Source of the DNA: Mesostigma viride
Lineage: Eukaryota > Streptophyta > Mesostigmatophyceae > Mesostigmatales > Mesostigmataceae
Assembly (NCBI GenBank): GCA_009746045.1
Contig: RPFO01000578.1
Span: 190,915-254,914 of the forward strand
Direction: 5' to 3'
DNA length: 64,000 nt
Shown: in pieces, positions 47,701 to 53,575 of the stretch
How the letters are laid out: each line of letters starts with the position of its first letter
Numbering within the stretch: the first letter of the stretch is position 1
Notes under the pieces: generated by a model
Told to the model about the DNA's origin: nothing
Database searches by the model: none
Seen by the model: the letters and a program-made list of their open reading frames with translations, nothing else
Made by a program: the position numbers and the translations under genes

Positions 47701-48292
47701 CGGGCTCCTTGAGATCCACCATGAACGTGGATAGCGTGCCACGCACGAGTAGGACGTCGCACGTCTTGAAGTGCCGCTGTGTCAGGGGCAACCTGGACGG
47801 AATGAGCGCGAGCTTTTTGACAATGGATAGCGCCAACTCAAGCCCTTCCAGGGGCAAGATGGCTACCTCCCGCTCGGCATACCCACTCAGGACAGACTCG
47901 AGGGTCACGAGCTCCACGTAACTGTAAACGAGGAAAACCGTCCCGTTCTCTTCCAGAATGGCCTCGGGCTGAGGGGCAGCCTGGGGTAAGGGCTCATTTA
48001 TGTTCGAGCACCGTGCTTCCCTCCACAATCTGTACTCAAGACGCATTTGAACCGCCAACCGAGGCAACTCCTGATCCGGCCGCGGAGTTCTCAGGAGCAC
48101 GCTGCAACCGTCTGAAAGTCTCCGAGCCTTCAGAACCAACGTCTGCGGGCCCTGATACGAGATCTCTTCCAGAGCAAAGCCTGCCGGTGTAATAACATCG
48201 GTTGAACATGCTAGCAAACCGTTGCAGGCGTCCCTCTTCCGCTTTCCCGGATTTAGTGGCACGCTTCCAAGCTTTTCTTGACGGTTTGGCAT
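13444..48292 (-). CDS. Class-X-like hybrid sensor kinase gene, 18 exons (about 2,706 aa)
   Basis: Exons listed separately below join in consistent phase into one frame of 8,121 nt with a TAG stop at 13444-13446. The ATG at 48292 is the first in its frame. Architecture by residue: kinase-like domain 20-310, AAA ATPase 340-680 (Walker A GYSGIGKT at 371-378, Walker [11 protein letters not shown] near 502), helical/TPR-like region 690-1560, low-complexity Gly/Ala-rich stretch, GAF 1880-2030, HisKA-like 2050-2170, HATPase-like 2265-2440, receiver 2494-2690. This order is that of fungal class X hybrid kinases and of cyanobacterial multi-domain sensor kinases. Key residues are degenerate: HRD and DFG motifs absent, H-box His absent, GxG boxes poor, receiver acidic pair replaced by Gln-Pro. 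It is therefore probably a pseudo-enzyme or scaffold in signalling. No transmembrane segment was evident. The exon structure is inferred from family alignment and splice consensus. Confidence 0.88.
14363..14553 (+). repeat. (TTTG)n microsatellite, about 190 bp
   Basis: Uninterrupted tetranucleotide array of roughly 48 units. It produces spurious open frames on both strands (repeated VCLF or KQTN). Confidence 0.98.
14554..14810 (+). repeat. (GAGT/GAGC)n and (GA)n repeat block
   Basis: GAGT and GAGC tetramers (14554-14690) pass into alternating GAGAGC and then a long (GA)n tract to about 14780, ending in GAGT/GAGC again. Confidence 0.96.
15900..16159 (-). CDS. Host kinase gene, exon 17 (residues 2323-2408): HATPase
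   Basis: 260 nt. It starts [20 protein letters not shown], so the N-box Asn is kept, then [18 protein letters not shown] at the G1 box (canonical DTGIGI). The G2 box is not recognisable as GxGxGL (FAGLLTDGL). ATP binding is therefore doubtful. Acceptor CGTGCAG, donor GTATGC. Confidence 0.87.
16555..17024 (-). CDS. Host kinase gene, exon 16 (residues 2166-2322): HATPase start
   Basis: 470 nt, two bases completing Asp. After an Ala/Gly/Ser-rich linker it reads [20 protein letters not shown] and [20 protein letters not shown], then [10 protein letters not shown], closely matching the first part of HATPase_c domains. Acceptor TTGGCAG, donor GTAGGG. Confidence 0.88.
17639..17913 (-). CDS. Host kinase gene, exon 15 (residues 2074-2165): HisKA-like
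   Basis: 275 nt; the first base completes Thr. It begins [18 protein letters not shown], aligned with the H-box xSHELRTPLxxxxGxxELL but with Thr at the His position. After an insert, [19 protein letters not shown] matches the second HisKA helix. Acceptor TTCACAG, donor GTGAGG. Confidence 0.82.
18500..18580 (+). repeat. Tandem repeat of about 13-bp units (TTCCCCTGCTTG)
   Basis: About six imperfect units of CTGCTTG[CTA]TTCCC within an intron. Confidence 0.85.
18777..18955 (-). CDS. Host kinase gene, exon 14 (residues 2015-2073): GAF end, coiled coil
   Basis: 179 nt, two bases left over. It reads [20 protein letters not shown], the last GAF helix, then a coiled coil ([20 protein letters not shown]) leading into the HisKA-like region. 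The donor AC|GTGAGC lies just before a TGA that would end the unspliced frame. Confidence 0.85.
19471..19664. mobile_element. MITE-like element with about 25-bp inverted ends
   Basis: The left end TGGCAGCTCACTTAGGTGGG and the right end, read in reverse complement, TGGCAGCTCGCTTAGGTGGG match except at one base and extend a few bases further (GCCGC). The interior repeats GGCCCAC/GTGGGCC motifs. It is about 190 bp, lies in intron 13 and codes for nothing. I could not define a target duplication, so the superfamily is open. Confidence 0.72.
20136..20360 (-). CDS. Host kinase gene, exon 13 (residues 1940-2014): GAF
   Basis: 75 codons, phase 0. It starts [13 protein letters not shown] and contains [20 protein letters not shown], matching the GAF block xSVLCLPLxxxxxxxGxLYLE. 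Acceptor ACAATGCAG, donor GTGAGT. The preceding intron is 6,951 nt. Confidence 0.85.
21643..22096 (+). repeat. Direct repeat R1, copy 1 (454 bp)
   Basis: Nearly identical to 23119-23572 with a constant offset of 1,476 bp and only a few substitutions seen. Lies inside the TTAA element. Confidence 0.95.
22994..23122 (+). repeat. Direct repeat R2, copy 1 (129 bp)
   Basis: Matches 23601-23729 exactly by eye. It runs directly into R1 copy 2, sharing the bases AATC. Confidence 0.95.
23119..23572 (+). repeat. Direct repeat R1, copy 2 (454 bp)
   Basis: Second copy of R1. Here R1 is separated from R2 by only 28 bp, whereas in the first copy the gap is 897 bp. Confidence 0.95.
23601..23729 (+). repeat. 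Direct repeat R2, copy 2 (129 bp)
   Basis: Second copy of R2; after it the flanking sequence differs (GGCTTCTTGC). Confidence 0.95.
25385..25690 (+). repeat. Degenerate minisatellite (CGGGCGACAGG-type units)
   Basis: Many imperfect copies of short units such as GGCGACGGGC, GGCCACGGGC and GGGAYGGAAGGAATTTC. On the minus strand this yields artificial VARGPSP-like peptides that should not be taken as a gene. Confidence 0.85.
27312..28728 (-). CDS. Host kinase gene, exon 12 (residues 1467-1939)
   Basis: 1,417 nt; its first base completes Lys. It starts [20 protein letters not shown], then [20 protein letters not shown] (end of the TPR-like region). A long Gly/Ala/Gln-rich linker follows, then [20 protein letters not shown], which corresponds to the start of the GAF domain. 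It ends QAPGDP before GTGAGT. The linker is far longer than in typical homologues. Confidence 0.88.
28729..32542 (-). other. Introns 10 and 11 of the host gene
   Basis: Intron 11 is 28729-29790 and holds a short (CA)n-like and GGGC-rich patch at 29405-29525. Intron 10 is 29979-32542. It contains a patch at 30116-30290 with repeated ACGCGTCAG and CATCTGA motifs in both orientations, and otherwise nothing I recognise. Confidence 0.7.
29791..29978 (-). CDS. Host kinase gene, exon 11 (residues 1405-1466)
   Basis: 188 nt, leaving two bases of a Lys codon. It reads [20 protein letters not shown] and ends [14 protein letters not shown], the helical repeat that precedes the next exon in homologous proteins. 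Acceptor GAACCGCAG, donor AA|GTGAGC. Confidence 0.88.
32543..33328 (-). CDS. Host kinase gene, exon 10 (residues 1143-1404)
   Basis: 262 codons, phase 0. The ends are conserved helices ([20 protein letters not shown] and [20 protein letters not shown]). The middle is a low-complexity insert with a run of 14 Ala and Pro/Gly stretches, so the middle is probably disordered. Acceptor CGCCGCAG, donor GTAGGC. Confidence 0.9.
33329..34247 (-). other. Intron 9 of the host gene
   Basis: GTGGGT to CGCCGCAG. The part 33895-34200 is low-complexity sequence built of ACTACAAAT/ACCACAAGTAGC-like trinucleotide units. The resulting Thr/Ser/Asn-rich frame is an artefact. Confidence 0.8.
34248..34523 (-). CDS. 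Host kinase gene, exon 9 (residues 1051-1142)
   Basis: 92 codons, phase 0. It reads [20 protein letters not shown], then [11 protein letters not shown] and [20 protein letters not shown], conserved helical repeats of this family. Acceptor CCCCACAG, donor GTGGGT. Confidence 0.92.
34524..35829 (-). other. Intron 8 of the host gene, with a C/T tract
   Basis: GTGAGC to CCCCACAG. About half of it is a tract of TCCCC units, so the transcribed RNA is extremely G-rich. Confidence 0.85.
35088..35757 (+). repeat. (CCCCT)n / poly-C tract, about 670 bp
   Basis: Pure C/T with dominant TCCCC units at both ends and runs of 10 to 20 C in the middle. The long Gly/Arg/Glu or Pro/Ser/Leu frames over it are artefacts. 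Confidence 0.98.
35830..36090 (-). CDS. Host kinase gene, exon 8 (residues 964-1050)
   Basis: 87 codons, phase 0. It reads [20 protein letters not shown], then [18 protein letters not shown] and [19 protein letters not shown], the recognised TPR-like block (L..LG.DIP...) of class X kinases. Acceptor CACACAG, donor GTGAGC. Confidence 0.92.
37360..37416 (-). CDS. Host kinase gene, candidate exon 7 (residues 945-963)
   Basis: 57 nt, phase 0 at both ends, with an acceptor CTCTACAG and donor GTGGGT. It reads [19 protein letters not shown]. Family alignment predicts about 18-20 residues missing between the neighbouring exons, and this fits in length and helical character. Without it the neighbours still join in frame. 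Part of it is duplicated about 80 bp further into the intron. Confidence 0.5.
37958..38731 (-). CDS. Host kinase gene, exon 6 (residues 687-944)
   Basis: 258 codons, phase 0. It starts [20 protein letters not shown], the winged-helix-like block that follows the ATPase in this family, includes a Ser/Gly-rich insert, then [16 protein letters not shown] and the helical repeats ([19 protein letters not shown]). It ends at ATCATCAGCGAG before GTGAGG. Confidence 0.92.
40268..40661 (-). CDS. Host kinase gene, exon 5 (residues 555-686)
   Basis: 394 nt; its first base completes an Arg codon. It reads [19 protein letters not shown], a Gly/Ser/Ala-rich insert, then [19 protein letters not shown], the conserved sensor block after the ATPase core (TxGNPFFxxxL). 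It ends FMASQLAQ, phase 0, before GTGAGC. Confidence 0.92.
43105..43847. mobile_element. Foldback element with a (GGAT)n core
   Basis: Arms of about 185 bp (43105-43290 and 43660-43847) are inverted repeats at roughly 80% identity. For example GGCGGAGCCCATTTTT and CCAAGATGGTACGAC on the left reappear in reverse complement on the right. The interior is a (GGAT)n array. A second copy of a small piece of the left arm (TTGGCGCAAA...CTGACTCTGC) follows it. This structure is typical of foldback or MITE-type elements; no coding capacity. Confidence 0.82.
43369..43615 (+). repeat. (GGAT)n microsatellite, about 247 bp
   Basis: About 61 tetramers with a single variant unit (GATA) at about 43595. The MDGW and HPSI frames here are artefacts. 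Confidence 0.98.
44026..44324 (-). CDS. Host kinase gene, exon 4 (residues 456-554): Walker B
   Basis: 299 nt, ending two bases into a codon. It starts [15 protein letters not shown], directly continuing exon 3 as in the family, and contains [18 protein letters not shown] (Walker B) and [11 protein letters not shown]. Confidence 0.92.
44325..45076 (-). other. Intron 3 of the host gene, GC-AG type
   Basis: Starts GCAAGT directly after CAG and ends CGCGCCAG. Donor positions with GT would shift the frame or add residues not seen in the family. Confidence 0.8.
45077..45346 (-). CDS. Host kinase gene, exon 3 (residues 366-455): Walker A
   Basis: 90 codons in phase 0. It starts [19 protein letters not shown], a complete P-loop, and continues [18 protein letters not shown] as in related ATPases. 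It ends CACGCAG followed by GCAAGT, so the intron uses a GC donor with otherwise perfect consensus. This is the only donor that keeps phase with exon 4. Confidence 0.9.
46146..46304 (-). CDS. Host kinase gene, exon 2 (residues 313-365)
   Basis: 53 codons, phase 0 at both ends, between ...CGTAG acceptor and GTGACG donor. It contains [16 protein letters not shown], the typical start of the AAA ATPase (LVGRExEL) that follows the kinase domain in this family. Confidence 0.88.
46320..46620 (+). repeat. (GGGC)n/(GGGT)n array, about 300 bp
   Basis: Tetranucleotide array of GGGC with blocks of GGGT near its middle and right end. Its left edge is only about 15 bp from the acceptor of exon 2. Confidence 0.97.
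47357..48292 (-). CDS. Host kinase gene, exon 1 (residues 1-312): kinase-like domain
   Basis: 312 codons, ending in phase 0 at CTGGAG before GTAAGG. It resembles the N-terminal protein-kinase fold of class X kinases ([38 protein letters not shown], then [19 protein letters not shown] and [20 protein letters not shown]). The Lys of the VAIK motif is not evident (SVLLRT), the catalytic loop reads LTQRHFK instead of HRD, and DFG is replaced by MVDLK. It is thus a pseudokinase by sequence. Confidence 0.88.
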
Positions 48293-49280
48293 TCTTACTG
48301 AGCATTTCTACAACCAAACGTGCTGGCTGAACCCTATGTTCCGGCGCTCAATAGATTTCTTCACATTCAGCCTGCGACTAATGAAGCGGGAGACCATCAC
48401 GTCAAACTGAAAGAAAATATATCTTAAGAAAAAACATCCGCTGATCTACTGTGCATTGCCAATGTTTTTCGCCAAACAGGTTACGTAGAGACTATTGGCT
48501 GTCATCTCCAAACTGGTGAGATCGCATCTCCAACTGGTGTCATCTCCAAACTGGTGACATGGAGGCTGTCGCCCCCATACGCAGACGGCATAGTGCAAAA
48601 ATCGGCTTCCTAACAAAGTTGAGAAATTGCCTGAGGCAATCCCCTTTATTTTAGATTAGTATGCCCCGGTGGCACGGTTTACCCGGACATGCAGTTACGT
48701 TTTCTGCTCTTGATTGGGCTTCCGGAAACTCGAAATACTGCTTGGCGAGCTACTCTGTATGTATTATTTTCCCCCCGCGGCCCTTTTCTCAATCAACCAA
48801 TTAGATCTGGCCTTGTCACTCTCCCACAAATAGCACATAATGGGCACCGAAATGCCATAGCAGCATAGTAACAGGCGTTTTGTCATCCAACCTCACCATT
48901 CCAGCACTAATCCTTGGTCGCTCGACGAATTCGCTCGTACTTTGAAGTGGTACGCTCGCGGGTGTGTTAGGTACTTCGCCATAGACTGCAGCATGCCACG
49001 TGCTCTCCAGTCTCGGCAAAAGTGCTGGTCTGTACCACGGACACCCATTTGGCAAACTTTCGGGGCCCTTCGTTGTCAGAGAGATGAAAATTCGTGCCAG
49101 GCCGGCTGCAGGATTCCATCGCGCCGTCCGTTGCTCGGGAAAACCGAAATCCAGCTCATCGCCTGCTCATTTTCAACGACCAGCTGATTCCCACGCATCG
49201 AGCTGATCATCAGGCCGAGTCTATACGGGATTTAAGTTAAAACCGAACCGGTCATTTTTAGCTGAGAATTGGGTCCGGAC
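48293..49280. other. Upstream region of the host gene, no gene seen
   Basis: Probable promoter and 5' untranslated region of the minus-strand gene. A short repeat of CATCTCCAAACTGGTG lies at 48504-48560. I could not identify a TATA box or start site with confidence. Confidence 0.4.
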
Positions 49281-49390
49281 AGGGGGGGTGTCCGAAACAA
49301 AAATATCAGACACATACAGGGGGGGTGTCCGAAACAAAAATATCAGACACATACAGGGGGGTGTCCGAAACAAAAATATCAGACACATAC
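49281..49390 (+). repeat. Tandem repeat, 3 units of 36-37 bp
   Basis: Units start with A and six or seven G, then TGTCCGAAACAAAAATATCA and GACACATAC, at 49281, 49318 and 49355. Confidence 0.95.
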
Positions 49391-50175
49391 AGTAAGGTAA
49401 TCCACCCGGCTAAGGGCCACACCCTCTAAGGGCCACCCCTCATGGACCCCCCCCCCCCCCAGCATTTTGCGCAATTTGGTTTGAAATGACCAGAATATTG
49501 CACAACTGTGGCGGCGTAGCTGCAAGGGAAGGGCAAGCGGTTGCCTCCAAGCCATGCCGTAATTCCAGCTGCTTGTTGTCGGTCGTTGCTTCGTATGACA
49601 CATGTATCCAGTCGGTACTTGCATCGTATGGATTGAGCAACGATCGTTGCACAAGGTTACGTGCTCCGCATAGAGCTCGACAAGCAGCTTGTTCACTGTT
49701 CCATATGAACCGGCGTTCATTCCCTATGACGACCATAAGCCGTCGAGTCGTGACATCCGTTGTCACGACCTTAAGGGGTTGGCGTATTATCAAGGAGACA
49801 ACCAGCGCAGGTCAGAAATCGGGAGAATCCGGACCATGGTAGCTCAAGCCTGCCGTTATCTTGTCCGCGTGTTCGTGGCTTACGTGTAGAGCGACTAGAT
49901 GACCTAGACGGCGTATTATGATAGTAATGATCACGGGTGCCAATAGAGGTTGCTGCTGGCTGGTCCGAGTTGGAGCTAGAAAACCCTCGCGACAAAAATG
50001 TTATCGCTGTTTCGGTAAACGGCGACAAAGCGGAATTACGGAAGTTTGCTGGACAGTGTTTCTTTTCCCGTTGCGTCACTGAAAAGGTAAACGGTCTTGC
50101 GATGTCAAAACAGCAGCAAGTAGAAGTCGCCGGCTGTCTTTAATTGCAATGTGGTAGTTTGATTTAACACATATA
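49391..50175. other. No gene recognised
   Basis: Open frames of about 115 codons exist on both strands at 49440-49840, but none has a domain I recognise and they overlap each other. They may be remnants of a mobile element. Confidence 0.35.
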
Positions 50176-50660
50176 CTGCCTGAAGCTTTTCAAGGATTGC
50201 TGGGATGTTGCCCATATTCTGATTTTCTCAACCAGCGGCGGTGGTCATGGAGTTGCGCCCACGCCATGCCGATCCGTGTCGTCAGGTCGTCCTCCCAGTC
50301 GGGAAGCCAACTGCCGAGCAGCTTGAAGCGGCCTGAAGTAGGGTAGTTGACCTCGGTGTCGTCTAAGAGGCGGAGTGTGGGTGGGGGCCCTGCCATGCCG
50401 AGGGCCAGGGCCTCCGTTTTGGGGCTGATTTCTAGACCAACAGCCCGAGCCTCGAGCGCCAGGTAGTCCAGCCAAAGTGGGCAGACTCTGGCTTCTCGAT
50501 GAGCGTGATGTCGTCGGCATAAATGAGGTCAGCTAGTAAATTCTGCTTGTTAGTCGGCCCCCCTTCTCCAAGCTCGTTCGTGATCGCTAGGCCAGGGGCA
50601 CGGCTTGCAATGCTAGCAAAGCGAGCACGTGCCTGGCGCATAACATAATCCACTACAATA
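50176..50660 (-). pseudogene. LINE reverse transcriptase palm fragment
   Basis: The minus strand reads LDYVMRQARA-like sequence (DYVMRQARARF) and LADLIYADDITLIEKPE, the YADD catalytic box of non-LTR RT. After a frameshift near 50490 it continues PKTEALALGMAGPPPTLRLL and YPTSGRFKLLGSWL, the thumb region. It is a fragment: neither endonuclease nor the C-terminal region is attached in order. Confidence 0.85.
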
Positions 50661-50900
50661 ATAAACAGGTACGGAGTGGATGATGTATGCTATCTAGGTC
50701 CTTGTTACAGGGTTGTGGGCACCATGCACGGCCCGAATCGCTATGAATGCCATACGCGGTCACACGCGGAGCCCCCACAGACTTGGGGGTGGTCTCCTTC
50801 ATCGCTACTTGTCATCCATCCTTGCGTACCATCTGCCTCCATTAATCAATTAATTAGTTAATAGACACGTGACTGCGCCACGTGAGCATAAGTCCTCAGT
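50661..50900 (-). mobile_element. LINE C-terminal end fragment
   Basis: Matches 50936-51090 in sequence (GTTACAGGGTTGTGGGCACC and the GACTTGGGGGTGGTCTCC block). This is the last coding part of the LINE family, here preceded on the plus strand by the RT fragment. Confidence 0.7.
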
Positions 50901-50935
50901 GGGAGGGGAACATGGGATGGAATGGAGCCGGTGTA

Positions 50936-51382
50936 AGCTATCTAGGTCCTTGTTACAGGGTTGTGGGCACCACGGCCTGAATCGCTATGAATGCCATACG
51001 CGGTCACACGCGGAGCCCCCACAGACTTGGGGGTGGTCTCCTTCATCACTACTTGCCATCTATCCTTGGGTACCATCTGCCTCCATATTACAGACAAACC
51101 AGGAGGCTGCCCGGGGGTGAGCCCGTCACGTCTAGTGTAGCACATGTCCATGCCGAGTCTATCACGAAAAGTCCACGGGTGGCGGCCCTGCCGCGCGGGG
51201 CCGGGGGCACGCCAGGTGAGGACATATCGCCCAGGCTGGGCGGGCTTGGTGCCAGCTAGTCTATCTGATGTGTCTACCTGATCTGTGCGGGCCAGGTGCC
51301 GCCCAGCTAGCCGGCCCAGGCGCCTGTGCCTAAGAATGTGGGAAACATAGGGCAAATCAGCATACAAAAAAGCTGCCTCCAT
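50936..51382 (-). mobile_element. LINE C-terminal region, copy A
   Basis: The minus-strand frame 51382-50942 reads DQVDTSDRLAGTKPAQPGRY, VLTWRAPGPARQGRHPWTF and then VVMKETTPKSVGAPRVTAYG to a stop. It is the end of ORF2 of the same LINE as at 9.5-10.0 kb. Confidence 0.8.
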
Positions 51383-51711
51383 ATTACAGACAAACTAGGA
51401 GGCTGCCCGGGTGTGAGCCCGTCACGTCTAGTGTAGCACATGTCCATGCCGAGTCTATCACGAAAAGTCCATGGGTGGCGGCCCTGCCGCGCGCGGCCTG
51501 GGGCACGCCAGGTGAGGACATATCGCCCAGGCTGGGCGGGCTTGGTGCCAGGTAGTCGATCTGATGTGTCTACCTGATCTGCGCAGGCCAGGTGCCCGGC
51601 TAGGCCCAGACGCCTGTGCCAAAGAATGTGGGAAACATAGGGCGAATCAGCGTACAAATCCTCATTACTAATGTGCAAACCAAAGGGGATGTTAAGGGCC
51701 TTGCACAGCAT
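51383..51711 (-). mobile_element. LINE C-terminal region, copy B
   Basis: Reads MLCKALNIPFGLHISNEDLY, HRRLGLAGHLACADQVDTSD and the same LTWRAPGRARQG block, then joins copy A so that the segment is partly duplicated in tandem (about 290 bp apart). Confidence 0.8.
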
Positions 51712-51986
51712 CTTGGTGACGTTGCCGGTCGAGGTGTTGCTCCAGCTCCTGCGTCAGTGTCCAGGTCCCAGGTTGGAAAATACGTGTGCGGGGTATAATA
51801 CGTGGACTTAAAATACGCGTATTATACGTGGGGGGTATAAAATACGCGGTGGTAAAATGCGCGACAGTTTTTGTGGTCCAATTGTCAGTCACCCAATTAG
51901 CACGCTCCTTGATGATGGTCATGCAGTTATTACAACTGAAATTTGGTGTATATGCTTATTTATTAACATCTTCCATTTATGCCCTG
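51712..51986. other. Flank of the complete gypsy element, no gene
   Basis: A few short repeats of TACGCG/TATTATACG near 51775-51860; nothing else recognised. Confidence 0.4.
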
Positions 51987-51991
51987 CAATC
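51987..51991. repeat. Target-site duplication CAATC (left)
   Basis: Identical to 62768-62772 on the far side of the element, so the insertion is intact at both ends. Confidence 0.95.
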
Positions 51992-52562
51992 TGTTACGTC
52001 GCGTAACAATTCGTTGTAGTTACGGACGTAAATTAGGTCCTTGGCCTCGGTTGTTCCTAGGTTACGTGCAGTTCTAGTTTGGACATGATTGTCCCCGTAA
52101 CAGTACTGTGGTATAGTGGGTGCCTTTGGGCGCCGCGCCGCGTACTATATTAGTGGTCCTTATCCTTTTGTAGAATGTAGTGGACAGGCGTGCATCTGTG
52201 CACCTGCTTGTGTTTCTGTGTTTCTGCAGGCGAGGGTCAGGTCGGCCCGAGCCTGTTGGACCGTTGGTGACCATTTATGTACGTTCCACTCCTTGTGTGG
52301 TCACTCGGCGTGTGTTAAATGAATTAGCACATATTAGCTTGGGTCACGGCAGTTTAGTTGTGTTTCCTTCCTCTTTTCCTGGAGTAAACGGGTTTGATTA
52401 AATGGCCTATGGCGTATTACAGTAGTACATATGTAAATGCATTGAGATCTGGTTCGTCTCGGTCGTCTTTCGCTAGGGGTGTAAATAGAAGCAGCCTCAC
52501 TAGTTTAGGTAGTATCAGGACAGGTAGAGGTAGAGGTGGCGGCCGAGGCTTGCGGCGTAACA
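51992..52562 (+). repeat. 5' LTR of the complete gypsy element (571 bp)
   Basis: TGTTACG...CGTAACA ends. Differs from the 3' LTR at about 7 positions, all substitutions. A TACTATATTA motif near 52143 could be the core promoter. An ATG at 52409 opens a frame that leaves the LTR. Confidence 0.98.
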
Positions 52563-52708
52563 ATGGACTCGGAGGTAGTTTAGATAGAGAGCGAGACGAC
52601 GATCCTTTGCAACATACGTCATTGAATCAACCCTTCCGCGGCTGGGAAAAAGAAGACGACACGTACTTGACAGGTAATGGGCGGGTCGCCGTCAAGCTAG
52701 GAGGATAG
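52409..52708 (+). CDS. Small basic ORF starting inside the 5' LTR
   Basis: From the ATG in the LTR it reads MAYYSSTYVNALRSGSSRSS, an Arg/Gly-rich stretch (RTGRGRGGGRGLRR), then crosses the LTR edge and stops at 52708. A CAG|GTAATG donor lies at 52673/52674. Splicing to an AG at 53018-53019 would give a protein ending at 53093, with its TGA overlapping the ATG of the next ORF. The intron is my inference. It could also be an upstream ORF without product. Confidence 0.45.
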   Translation: MAYYSSTYVNALRSGSSRSSFARGVNRSSLTSLGSIRTGRGRGGGRGLRRNNGLGGSLDRERDDDPLQHTSLNQPFRGWEKEDDTYLTGNGRVAVKLGG

Positions 52709-53089
52709 TGCTGCCTGATTCAGGACACGCCCTGCCTAGACGTTAGACCTGCTCGAAGCGGAAAATCCTTTCGTATATAGCTCCTGCTCCTCGTCTTGTT
52801 TCCTTAGAAAGATGGTTTACTGCCGTAGACAGTTGCTGGTTTTGGTTCGACGATAGAGAGACGGCTAGCGTCTCGTAGATTACCCTTTTTCTGCATCGTG
52901 CCTGCTTCGTATTTAGACGACCCTTCGCCGGACGCAGAATTCTTGAAACCGGATACTTACGACCACCTGGCGCTGGAAACATCGTCCCTACGTGCGTCGT
53001 CAATCTGGTTCGGTTTCAGACACCCGAGATAAGTCGCCTTCTCCTCGTTCTCCTCATTTGACTGCTCAAGACCTACCAGGTGCGTTACC

Positions 53090-53482
53090 ATGAGCCAACG
53101 GCGATCTTTTACTGCTCCTTCCCATTCTTCTAGCGATAATAGTCTAGCTAAATATTACGTAGTGATTACGCCTCAATGGTCCTCCATTTTCCTTTCTTGG
53201 TCCGACGCTAGGAAGATCGTTCAGAATCGTGAATATAACGTAATTAGGTATAAGAAATTTATGTCCTTTGAAGAAGCTCAGCAGTTCCTTATAGATCATA
53301 GCCAAACAGATTTAGGCCTGCATGTACGCCCTATTCCTCATGGTCGCCCTCCAGTAGAAGCTCTAGTCTTTGCTACCCCTCCTTCTTCTCCCCCTAAACG
53401 GGCTGCATCTGCATCTGCTTCAGATACTCCTCTCACTTTGGAGTTTGGTTCCCTATCCATTACTGTTGTTAAAAAGGATTGA
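53090..53482 (+). CDS. Accessory ORF with RNase H1-type hybrid-binding domain
   Basis: 130 codons from ATG. Residues about 22-68 read YYVVITPQWSSIFLSWSDAR then VIRYKKFMSFEEAQQFL. This matches the fold signature of the RNase H1 N-terminal / caulimovirus ORF VI domain (aromatic start, I[FY]xSWxxxxxxV, KKFxSxEEAxxFL), which binds RNA-DNA hybrids or RNA. The tail is Pro/Ser/Ala-rich. It lies before gag in the same orientation and may assist reverse transcription or act on translation; its role is inferred from the domain only. Confidence 0.7.
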   Translation: MSQRRSFTAPSHSSSDNSLAKYYVVITPQWSSIFLSWSDARKIVQNREYNVIRYKKFMSFEEAQQFLIDHSQTDLGLHVRPIPHGRPPVEALVFATPPSSPPKRAASASASDTPLTLEFGSLSITVVKKD

Positions 53483-53575
53483 TTTTAATTTTGTTCCTGC
53501 TGCAGACCTTCAAGGTTTTTCCTTTTTCTTTTGTTGCTTTCTTCTTTTGATTCCTATTCCTTTACGTAATTAAAG

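Noticed and set aside
49281-49390. CRISPR-like direct repeats
   Set aside because: Only three contiguous units with no spacers, in a eukaryotic context; a simple tandem repeat.
49440-49842. Overlapping 117-118 codon frames on both strands
   Set aside because: No domain, no splice or family support, and the two contradict each other.
52564-52578. Primer-binding site for a specific tRNA after the 5' LTR
   Set aside because: TGGACTCGGAGG is in the right place, but I cannot match it to a given tRNA without a search, and it is not the usual initiator-Met sequence.
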